From JALYUM01 sp036688685 (lineage in GTDB: Bacteria; Pseudomonadota; Gammaproteobacteria; Burkholderiales; Burkholderiaceae_D): a stretch of DNA of 5,708 bases. The stretch lies in NCBI RefSeq assembly GCF_036688685.1, contig NZ_JAQQPS010000051.1, positions 1 through 5,708 of the forward strand, in the 5' to 3' direction. Position 1 is the first letter of the stretch. The number at the start of each line of letters is the position of its first letter. Made by a program: the position numbers and the translations under genes. The notes below the pieces were generated by a model. It saw nothing but the letters and a program-made list of their open reading frames with translations, was not told where the DNA came from and ran no database searches. This document shows positions 1 through 5,708 of the stretch, piece by piece.

Positions 1-580
1 GTGCCGGTGCCTGCCCCGGCACGGTGGCCGGCATCGCCGGCAGCCACGCCAGCACGCCGCGCGGCGCCAGCACCTTGCACGCAGCAGCGCGCAAACCGGT
101 GCGCGCCAGCAGCCGCAAGGCGGCAGCCGTTACGGCCGGACGATCGATCCAGGCGCTGACCCAGTCGGGATACGCGCGGCCAAGCAGCTGGCGCCACCAC
201 CAGTGATCGAGCCGGCCCGCAAGAGCGTCGCACGCCAGGCACGCAAGCAGTTCGGCTTCGTCGCCGAACCAGACCGCTGGCGCATCGGCGCCGACCGGTC
301 CCAGTGCCGGCCGGCCGGCGTGCGCGGCGGCGTCGGCAATCGCAGCGCGCGCGGCAGCGGCGACCTGCAGGCGCAAGCGCGCATCGGGCAACCGCGCGAG
401 CGCGCGCAGCGGCAGTGCAAGTGCCAGCCGGCGCAGTATCAGCACCGACTGCGGCGGCAGCGGCGGCAGTGCCGCGGCCACTTCGGCCGCCAGGGCTTCG
501 GCCGCCAGGCGCGCGATCAGCGGCTCGTGCGTGCTGGCGTGCGCATGCAGGCGGGCGATGTTGAGCGTGGCGGCAGGCAT
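1..580 (-). CDS. Hypothetical CIS-cluster protein with WWWR motif, 3' end outside window
   Basis: An open frame from the ATG at 580 runs 193 codons to the left edge without a stop; its 3' end is not in the window. It starts 4 nt after the TGA of the preceding gene and has no purine-rich ribosome binding site, so translational coupling is likely. The protein begins MPAATLNIARLHAHASTHEP, then an Ala/Leu-rich helical part, LPPQSVLILRRLALALPLRA (41-60), VWFGDEAELLACLACDALAG (103-122), HWWWRQLLG (126-134) and, near the edge, helices with RGVLAWLP. The L-I-L-R-R-L strand followed by W-F-x-D-x-A-E-L and WWWR looks like a conserved, small, unnamed protein family that I have seen near phage-tail-like loci, but I cannot name a domain. 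No signal peptide, membrane span or catalytic motif is evident. Opposite-strand frames across this stretch are weaker: they lack ribosome binding sites and do not fit the operon direction. It is probably an accessory or assembly protein of the same cluster; the function is not known. Confidence 0.7.
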   Translation of the reverse strand, partial: MPAATLNIARLHAHASTHEPLIARLAAEALAAEVAAALPPLPPQSVLILRRLALALPLRALARLPDARLRLQVAAAARAAIADAAAHAGRPALGPVGADAPAVWFGDEAELLACLACDALAGRLDHWWWRQLLGRAYPDWVSAWIDRPAVTAAALRLLARTGLRAAACKVLAPRGVLAWLPAMPATVPGQAPA

Positions 581-584
581 GGCG

Positions 585-1706
585 TCAGGGCAGCGGTGCG
601 TCCGGATTGTCGCGCGCGCGCAGCCGTAGCAGCCATTGCGGGCCGGCGCGATCCGCGGGCGTGAGCTGCATGATCTGCAATTGCGCCTCGTCGCGTGCGA
701 CCGGCGTGTCATTCAGGCCGCCTTCGAGCGCCAGCACGAAACGCTCGCGGCTGAATGGCCAGCCCGGGGGCAGGGCCAGGTTGCCGAGCGCACCGAACAC
801 CGCCTGCCAGCGCGCGCGCGTGGGTGCATCGAGCAGCACCACGGGCGGCAGCAGGGCATAGTCGTCCGACTCGGGTGGACTATCGGCGGCGCGCGCGGCG
901 GGCAGGGCGCCGCTGCCGCGCAACTGCGCTGCGAACTGGCGCGCGAAGGCTTCCATCTCGACGCGGCCGGCGCGCGGCCACAGCGCATCGGCGGCGGCGT
1001 CCGGCGCCGGCGCCAGGTTGCGCCGCGCCGCCTCGGGGTCGGCCCATTCCACCTGCGCGGACAGGGCGAGCCGCAGCACGGCAAGCGGCAGGTCGCTGGC
1101 GGCCAGCGTGGGCGCCATGCTGGCCGGAATCCAGCCGAGCTTGCGGGTGGCCGGCGCCAGCAGCGCGACGGCGACCCGGTTGCGCAGGTCGTTGGCGCTG
1201 GCGCCTTCCGGCGCGCGCAGCGGCACCAGGTGTGCGCGCACCGCCGGCAGTTCGACGTTGCGGTTGCAGGCGCCGACGTCGCCCAGCAGCGTGGGCGCGC
1301 GGCCGTCTGCAATCGAGTCGGGCGTGAGCACCAGCAGATACAGGCCGGCCGCAGCGGCGCCGTCGCCGAAAGCGCTCTTGCAATCGGCGAAGCCGCCGGC
1401 CGGGCCGGCCAGGCGTGCGGCAGCCAGGTCGAGCGTGAAGTCGCCCGTTTCGATGACGTCGCCGGCCGCTGTCACGCCCAGGCCGGCGCTCACCGTCAGT
1501 TCGCTGCTGCCGGCTGACCAGGCAACGCCCAGTCCACGCGCGATGCCGCAGCCGAGCAAGCGGGCGAGCCCGCGCTGCCCCGCTTCGCGCAGCACCTGTT
1601 CGCGCCGCAGGTCCTCGGCCGACAGCAGCCGGCCATTGAAAAAATAGGTGCGCGCCGGGCCGCTGGCCGCCAGCGGCTGGTTCAGGCTGATTCCGGTGAT
1701 GGCCAT
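585..1706 (-). CDS. CIS/phage-tail cluster protein sharing the N-terminal domain of the upstream fibre gene
   Basis: 373 residues from the ATG at 1706. A TTG at 1712 is in frame, but the GGGAGGA site at 1714-1720 lies 1 nt from the TTG and 7 nt from the ATG, so the ATG is chosen. Residues 21-89 align with residues 24-95 of the preceding protein: FFNGRLLSAEDLRRE against FTFGMVLGVDDFRQE, LLGCGIARGLGV against LIGYGAISGLDV, and a shared G-L-(x5)-G. Further on are GLYLLVLTPDS (121-131), a LLGDVGACNRNVEL segment (140-153), a long Ala/Leu-rich helical region, and YALLPPVVLLD (283-293) followed by LALPPGWPFSRERFVLALEGG. This overall plan is one I associate with unnamed proteins of extracellular CIS clusters. 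No GGTG fibre repeats, signal peptide or membrane segment are present. I infer a soluble structural or baseplate-periphery component that docks like its neighbour but carries no fibre. Translation is probably coupled to the upstream gene, whose stop lies 2 nt before this start. The biochemical role is unknown. Confidence 0.75.
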   Translation of the reverse strand: MAITGISLNQPLAASGPARTYFFNGRLLSAEDLRREQVLREAGQRGLARLLGCGIARGLGVAWSAGSSELTVSAGLGVTAAGDVIETGDFTLDLAAARLAGPAGGFADCKSAFGDGAAAAGLYLLVLTPDSIADGRAPTLLGDVGACNRNVELPAVRAHLVPLRAPEGASANDLRNRVAVALLAPATRKLGWIPASMAPTLAASDLPLAVLRLALSAQVEWADPEAARRNLAPAPDAAADALWPRAGRVEMEAFARQFAAQLRGSGALPAARAADSPPESDDYALLPPVVLLDAPTRARWQAVFGALGNLALPPGWPFSRERFVLALEGGLNDTPVARDEAQLQIMQLTPADRAGPQWLLRLRARDNPDAPLP

Positions 1707-1708
1707 GC

Positions 1709-4243
1709 TCAAGTCCTCCCGATAACGAACCAGCGTGCCAGCTTGCTGTTGCCAATCAGCGTCACCGATTGGAAAGCGCCCAGTCTCACGCTCGGCGCAT
1801 TGTCGATGAATTCGTTGCTGTCGCCGCGCTCCTTGCGTACCAGTTCCGCGAACGTGGCCCTGCTGGCCGTTTTGATGATGACCACCCGCTCGTCTTCAGG
1901 ATCGCCCAGAGCGAACACGACGCCGTCGCTTGCGGCCACCAGCAGCACCACGTGGTCGTCCTCCTTCAACGCGTCCCTGGTATCACCGACGATGCGCGTG
2001 GCCCAATGGGTCTGCGGTGTGGTGTCGATGGTCAGGTCGGGCCCGTCCAACGCCACTGCGATGTGGCGTCCCTCTGTGGCCGGACGCACGCCGCCCAGTC
2101 CAAACGTGCCGGCGTCGTCGCCAAGCAGGATCTGCCCCGGACTGGTGTTCGCGCTCAGCCCGGTGCCACCCTGGTCCACGGCCAGCGGCAGCACAATGCC
2201 GCTGCTCAGGGCGTCGAACTGGATGCGCCAGTCGTCCTGTCGATCCATCCTTTGCAGCGTGACCGACACCGTGTCGCTGTCGGCCAGCCGGGCCAGGACG
2301 AAATCGCCCCCGTCACCTTCGCGCTCGCCCACCAGCACCTGCAAGCGCTGCGGCAGCGCCGCCTGCCCGGTGCCCCCCGAGGCAATCGGCAGTGGCGTGG
2401 CCAGGGTCAGCGCGGCGGCCATGGCCTCGCCATCGATGGCCAGGCCGGCGAATTGCGGGCTGTCGAGCGGGCCGATACCCTGGATGGTGTCGATCAAGAT
2501 GTCGGGCGCGGCGCTGGTCACGTCGACCGTCAGGTTGGCGTGCATGTCGGCGCCGCTGTCCACGAAGCGGGTGACGGCGCGCAGGTCGCCCAGCGCAAAG
2601 CGCGCCGGATCTTCGCCAGTGCCGGCCACGCCGACCAGCAACTGGCCGTCAGCCGGGACGGCGTTCTGGCCGGTGCCGCCCGAGCTGGTCGACAACGGCG
2701 TGTCCAGCGTCAGCGCGCCGGCAGTAAGTGCGCCATCCACGGTCAGGCCGGCGAACTGCGGGCTGTCCTGCGGGCCGATGTCCTGGATGGTGTCGATCAG
2801 GATGTCGGGTGCGGCGCTGGTCACGTCGACCGTCAGGTTGGCCAGCGCCGCTGTATCGCCCTCCTGGGGGCGTTCGACCGGCAGCAGGTCACCCAGGCTG
2901 AAATGCGCCGGAAGGTCTTCCGTGCCAGCTACCCCGACCAGCAACTGGCCGAGCACCGGCGCGTCGCTCTGGCCGGTGCCGCCGTCGCCGACCGGGATCG
3001 GCGCCGTCATGGCCGGTCCGTAGTAATCGGGACCACCGTCTTCGCCTGCGCCACCCGGCCACTTCACGGCCGGCCGCAGCACTGCCTTGCGGGCGTCGGG
3101 GTTGCCGGGCAGCGGCGCGGCCACCAGGTCAATGCGCGCGAGCGCGTGGTCGGTGAGCGCGAAATCGGCCAGCAGGTCCTGGGCGTTGGGCAGGTGCGGG
3201 TCGGCGCGGCCGAGCACATAGTCGGCACCGACCGGGGCGTCGGTCGCACTGCTGCTGATCAGCCATTGCTGCAGCATTTGCAGGTGCACCAGCTGGGCGC
3301 GCCCGAGCCAGCGCGCGACGGCCGGTTGGCCCGGCGCCGGCGGGAACACCAGGTTGCCGGCGTTGAGCTCCAGGTCGAGTGCGGCCAGTAGCAGGCCGGC
3401 GTCGGCGGCGGCATGGGCCGGATCGGCCGCCGGCACCGGACCGAACGGCGCCAGCGCCGCGGCGCGCAGGCGGCGCACCCAGACGTCGAACGCAGCGTTG
3501 ATGTAGGTGGTGTACTGGTCGCGCGGGATGATCAGCTGAGCGCCGGCAGGATCGGGGTCCGGCAGTGGCGTCGCGGCCAGCGGCGGTGCCGCAAAGGCTG
3601 GCGCGGCATGCGCGATTGCCGCCGTTACCTGCGCCTCGACCGCCGCGAGGAAGGCATCGAGCGGGGTACCGCCTGTCGGCAGAATATCGACCCGCCGCAG
3701 CCAGGCTGCGAAGGTGCGCAGCGCGTCGTCTTCGGCCTGGGCCGGTGCGGTCCAGCTGAAGTCCAGCGTGTAGCTGTCGGCGATGCGCGAGTCGGCCAGC
3801 AGCGCGCTCTCGTCGCGGCATGGTTCGCCCGGGATCGGCACCGGCGTGCCGGTCACCTCCGCATGGCGCAGCACCACATACACGCTGGCCTTGCCGGTGC
3901 GGCCGGGTTCAGGCTTGCCGGGACCGGCCAGCCATTCGTCGAGCCGCGCGCACTGCGCGGCCTTGACCCCGACCAGCTTGCCGTCCGGGAGCAGCGCCAG
4001 ACCCGGCGTCACGCGCACCGCCACCTGGCCGCCGGTGACGACGGTGTCGACATCGAGCCCGCTAATGGCGCCGTAGCCGATCAGCGCGCGCAGCGCGCGT
4101 TCGTCGCGTGCCCCCAGGTAGGCATGCTCCTGGCGGAAGTCGTCGACACCGAGCACCATGCCGAAGGTGAAGTTGACGCGCTGGTTCGGGTCCAGCGCCG
4201 CGTCGGGGGCGGAAGTGAAGGTGTAGCCGGTGCAGCAGCCCAT
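1709..4243 (-). CDS. Fibre-like CIS/phage-tail structural protein with docking-type N-terminus and GGTG repeats
   Basis: 844 residues, ATG start with a good AGGAG site 5 nt upstream. The N-terminus (about 22-97) holds F-x-x-G-x-x-L-x-x-x-D-x-R-x-E and L-x-G-x-G-x-x-x-G-L-x-V, a motif set I associate with proteins encoded beside TIGR02242 tail genes; the next gene carries the same domain. Residues about 175-390 are helical and include TFAAWLRRV and YINAAFDVWVRRLR. Residues 421-696 contain four GGTG motifs (421, 522, 623, 692), the first three exactly 101 residues apart, within repeats ending in LLVGVAGT and ANLTVDVTSAAPDILIDTIQ. GGTG plus (G)QLL is typical of phage tail fibres. Residues about 748-844 (VVLLVAASDGVVFAL, VVIIKTAS, SVTLIGN, RWFVIG) resemble the beta-rich C-terminal domain of such fibres. 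I infer a trimeric, baseplate-attached fibre. There is no signal peptide. Cysteines 3 and 4 sit in MGCCTGY without a lipobox. GC and codon use change in the last 200 or so bases. Target and receptor are unknown. Confidence 0.8.
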   Translation of the reverse strand: MGCCTGYTFTSAPDAALDPNQRVNFTFGMVLGVDDFRQEHAYLGARDERALRALIGYGAISGLDVDTVVTGGQVAVRVTPGLALLPDGKLVGVKAAQCARLDEWLAGPGKPEPGRTGKASVYVVLRHAEVTGTPVPIPGEPCRDESALLADSRIADSYTLDFSWTAPAQAEDDALRTFAAWLRRVDILPTGGTPLDAFLAAVEAQVTAAIAHAAPAFAAPPLAATPLPDPDPAGAQLIIPRDQYTTYINAAFDVWVRRLRAAALAPFGPVPAADPAHAAADAGLLLAALDLELNAGNLVFPPAPGQPAVARWLGRAQLVHLQMLQQWLISSSATDAPVGADYVLGRADPHLPNAQDLLADFALTDHALARIDLVAAPLPGNPDARKAVLRPAVKWPGGAGEDGGPDYYGPAMTAPIPVGDGGTGQSDAPVLGQLLVGVAGTEDLPAHFSLGDLLPVERPQEGDTAALANLTVDVTSAAPDILIDTIQDIGPQDSPQFAGLTVDGALTAGALTLDTPLSTSSGGTGQNAVPADGQLLVGVAGTGEDPARFALGDLRAVTRFVDSGADMHANLTVDVTSAAPDILIDTIQGIGPLDSPQFAGLAIDGEAMAAALTLATPLPIASGGTGQAALPQRLQVLVGEREGDGGDFVLARLADSDTVSVTLQRMDRQDDWRIQFDALSSGIVLPLAVDQGGTGLSANTSPGQILLGDDAGTFGLGGVRPATEGRHIAVALDGPDLTIDTTPQTHWATRIVGDTRDALKEDDHVVLLVAASDGVVFALGDPEDERVVIIKTASRATFAELVRKERGDSNEFIDNAPSVRLGAFQSVTLIGNSKLARWFVIGRT
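1714..1720 (-). promoter_or_regulatory. Ribosome binding site that decides the start of the 373-residue gene
   Basis: GGGAGGA on the minus strand lies inside the last codons of the fibre-like gene (ATC GGG AGG ACT TGA). It is 7 nt from the ATG at 1706 and only 1 nt from the TTG at 1712, so the ATG is the functional start. The rare AGG and ACT codons at the end of the fibre gene are explained in part by this embedded site. Confidence 0.75.
2171..2377 (-). repeat. Degenerate, shortened third fibre repeat
   Basis: Encodes residues 623-691, from the third GGTGQ to the fourth GGTG (692). It keeps GGTGQ and a weak LQVLVGE version of QLLVG, but is 69 rather than 101 residues long and lacks the ANLTVDV core. 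It marks the transition from regular repeats to the tip domain. Confidence 0.6.
2378..2680 (-). repeat. Fibre repeat unit 2 (303 bp, 101 residues)
   Basis: Encodes residues 522-622, again starting GGTGQ, with QLLVGVAGT, the same 20-residue ANLTVDVTSAAP core (starting at 569) and DSPQFAGLAIDG. The part between the GGTG motif and the core is more diverged (GEDPARFALGDLRAV against EDLPAHFSLGDLLPV). So the copies are a true duplication with an unevenly conserved or homogenised core. Confidence 0.9.
2681..2983 (-). repeat. Fibre repeat unit 1 (303 bp, 101 residues)
   Basis: Encodes residues 421-521 of the fibre-like protein, beginning with GGTGQ and holding QLLVGVAGT, the ANLTVDVTSAAPDILIDTIQ core and DSPQFAGLTVDG. 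The next unit is offset by exactly 303 bases and keeps the frame. The core at 2744-2842 differs from 2441-2539 at 7 of 99 bases (93% identical). Confidence 0.9.
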
Positions 4244-4248
4244 GGTAT

Positions 4249-4253
4249 CTCCT
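4249..4253 (-). promoter_or_regulatory. Ribosome binding site of the fibre-like gene
   Basis: On the minus strand the sequence reads AGGAG, ATACC, ATG, so a strong Shine-Dalgarno site lies 5 nt before the ATG at 4243. It falls in the 21-nt gap after the TGA of the baseplate gene (4265-4267). The strong site suggests this gene is initiated independently within the operon rather than only by coupling. Confidence 0.8.
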
Positions 4254-4264
4254 GTGGTGGGGTA

Positions 4265-5708
4265 TCAGCCGTGGTCCAGGCTGATGCGGTCGGGTGGCGG
4301 CAAGGGGCGCACTGGCGCCAGCCGGGCGCCGCCCAGGTCGATGCGCCCGAGGACGGCCGGCGCGAAGGGGCCGCCGGTCCAGCCGAGGGCGGCCAGTTCG
4401 GGCCGGCGCCCCAGACCGGCTTCCAGGCGCGTGTCGAGGCCGAGCCGGGCCTCGCCGACGCGAAACAGGTCGAAGCCGAAGCGCACCTCGGCGACGGTGT
4501 GCGCCGGCTTTTCCGCGTCAATTACGCGCAGCACGGCGGCGCGGCGGCGCGCCAGTTCATCCAGGTCGAGTTCGGCGCCGGTGCCCGCGTCCGGCAGCGG
4601 CAGGACGATGCGGAAGCGGTGGGCGCTGCCCAGGGTGCGCACGATGCGCGCTTCGAAGCGATGCCAGTCGGCCAGCGCGGCGTCGGTGGCCGGCACCGCC
4701 AGCGGCGTGGGAATGCGCGCGAAATCGCGCCAGGCCGTGCCCCAGGCGGCGTTCAGCGCGGAGATGCGGCGCCAGCGTCGCGCCAGGAAGTCTTGCCAGC
4801 GCTGGCGCAACGGCGCACAGGGGGCGCTGGCGGCCAGGTAGTCGCCCCAGGCGCTGCGCTCGGTCGCAGCGGCCGCTTCGTCCACCGGGAAGGTGGCCGC
4901 CGTATTCACCAGCGCGCGCGCCTTGACCCAGGCGGCCCAAAGCTGCGCCTCCTCGATGGGCGCGCGCGCAATGAAGCCGAAGGCGCGCAGCAGGGTGGCG
5001 CGGCGCGCGCCATTCTCGTCCGGCGCGGTCGGATCGACCAGGGCCGCATTGCCATCGAGCTGCGCCAGCAATTGCGCGCGGCTGGCCGCGGCCGGGTTCC
5101 AGGCGCTGGTCGGCAACGCTGGCAGCAGGCCGTACATCTCCTGCAGGCGCAGGCCATGCACGCGCTCTGCCAGCTGTTCCGGTTCGCGCAGCCAGGTTTC
5201 GTCGACCGTGGTTTCCCACGCCAGCGTTGCACTGAGCAGCAATCCGGGCACGGTGCCGCGCCGCGCGTGGATGGTCATCGCGTGGCGCAGCAGCAGGCGC
5301 CGGCGGGCCTCGTCGGTTGCCGGGTCGAACACCAGCCCGACCCAGCCGGCCAGCCAGTCGAGCGTGGCGGCCGGCGCGGTGCGCGCGTCGAACAGCCACT
5401 GGGCGGCGGCGATGCGCTCTTCCCAGCGCGTCAGATCGCCTTCGAACAGGGCCAGGAAGCGGTCGAGGAAATCGGCCCCGGCGGCGTCGCTGGCATACAC
5501 CGGTGGCAGGTACTGGCGCGCGTACGAAAAGCGCGGGAACCAGGCGCGCAGCCCGCGCAGCAAGGGCGTTTGTTTGCCGTCGCCCTGGAAGGTGATGCGG
5601 ATCTGCAGCCAGCGCCCGTGCGTCCCTTGCAGCAGCGTGCCCCAGGTGCCGGCGGCGGCGTCGCCCGCCTCGCCGCGCCACGGCAGCTCGCTGCCGGCCG
5701 GGCTGCGC
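4265..5708 (-). CDS. Phage-tail-like baseplate protein (TIGR02242 / P2 gpI-like), 5' end outside window
   Basis: This is the 3' part of a gene that enters from the right edge; 480 residues are visible and the frame stays open to base 5707. The first methionine-like codon inside (TTG at 5563) is not the start, because the 48 residues before it (LLQGTHGRWLQIRITFQGDG, then KQTP) read as a normal beta-rich lead-in to the domain. Visible residues 58-156 match my memory of the TIGR02242 phage tail domain: W-FPRFSY, LPPVY (67-71), DFLDRFLALFEG (79-90), WEERI, LDWLAGWVGL (116-125) and RRGTVPGL (149-156). Further on are a helical stretch with LNAAWGT (318-324), EKPAHT (399-404) and ARLGLDT (420-426), also typical of these proteins. 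By family knowledge such proteins correspond to P2 gpI or T4 gp7-like wedge components of contractile tails, acting in the baseplate. The TGA stop lies 21 nt before the fibre-like gene, suggesting one operon. The family call is strong; the precise baseplate position is inferred. Confidence 0.85.
   Translation of the reverse strand, partial: RSPAGSELPWRGEAGDAAAGTWGTLLQGTHGRWLQIRITFQGDGKQTPLLRGLRAWFPRFSYARQYLPPVYASDAAGADFLDRFLALFEGDLTRWEERIAAAQWLFDARTAPAATLDWLAGWVGLVFDPATDEARRRLLLRHAMTIHARRGTVPGLLLSATLAWETTVDETWLREPEQLAERVHGLRLQEMYGLLPALPTSAWNPAAASRAQLLAQLDGNAALVDPTAPDENGARRATLLRAFGFIARAPIEEAQLWAAWVKARALVNTAATFPVDEAAAATERSAWGDYLAASAPCAPLRQRWQDFLARRWRRISALNAAWGTAWRDFARIPTPLAVPATDAALADWHRFEARIVRTLGSAHRFRIVLPLPDAGTGAELDLDELARRRAAVLRVIDAEKPAHTVAEVRFGFDLFRVGEARLGLDTRLEAGLGRRPELAALGWTGGPFAPAVLGRIDLGGARLAPVRPLPPPDRISLDHG

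Noticed and set aside
1..41. Short inverted repeats (GTGCCGG with CCGGCAC; GCCGGC-ATC-GCCGGC) suggesting a terminator
   Set aside because: Both lie inside an open coding frame, have no T-run, and short GC palindromes are frequent by chance here.
605..625. Runs of alternating CG as a structural or regulatory element
   Set aside because: Similar runs recur across the coding DNA and follow from Ala/Arg codons with G or C in the third position.
203..664. Plus-strand open frame (153 codons) near the left edge
   Set aside because: It is Arg/Gln-rich without recognisable structure, and it lies opposite the better-supported minus-strand gene that continues the operon.
636..1517. Plus-strand open frame (293 codons) opposite the 373-residue gene
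   Set aside because: The composition is that of a GC-driven shadow, and the minus-strand frame has a good start, a ribosome binding site and homology to its neighbour.
1769..3391. Long plus-strand open frame (540 codons) opposite the fibre-like gene
   Set aside because: Its product is rich in Arg, Gln, Gly and His with no domain, it has no ribosome binding site, and it exactly opposes a gene with clear repeats and motifs. Such open antisense frames are expected at this GC content.
4232..4243. Possible lipoprotein signal at MGCC of the fibre-like protein
   Set aside because: There is no positively charged start, hydrophobic stretch or lipobox before the cysteines.

Overview
The window is about 5.7 kb of very GC-rich bacterial DNA (hand counts of sampled 60-base lines give 77-85% GC across much of it, about 60% in one stretch). 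All four genes lie on the minus strand, nose to tail, with junctions of 21, 2 and 4 nt. This is the interior of one operon: no promoter or terminator is visible, and both ends of the window cut through a gene. Codon use and GC suggest a high-GC proteobacterium. A betaproteobacterium of the Massilia/Duganella kind is a guess, not something the sequence proves.

In transcription order (right to left): (1) the 3' part of a phage-tail-like baseplate protein of the TIGR02242 / P2 gpI-like type (4265-5708, 5' end outside the window); (2) an 844-residue protein with an N-terminal structural domain, a middle with 101-residue fibre-type repeats carrying GGTG motifs, and a C-terminal tip-like domain (1709-4243); (3) a 373-residue protein whose N-terminus is related to that of protein 2 but which lacks the fibre (585-1706); (4) the 5' part of an unrecognised Ala/Leu-rich protein with a WWWR motif (1-580).

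The set fits the late, baseplate/fibre end of a contractile injection system (extracellular CIS or another domesticated phage-tail particle). The first protein would close the baseplate wedge. The second and third look like baseplate-attached structural or fibre proteins sharing a docking domain, and the fourth is an accessory protein of the cluster. None has a signal peptide or transmembrane segment that I can see, as expected for particles assembled in the cytoplasm. No sheath, tube, spike, gp25, ATPase or toxin gene is in view, so the type of system cannot be fixed from this window.

Most unusual points: a 303-bp in-frame repeat in the fibre gene with a 99-bp core 93% identical between copies; a drop in GC and a change of codon use over the fibre tip; paired genes sharing a docking-like domain; and a helical LNxxWGT module in the baseplate protein that resembles a motif of GH42-type enzymes.
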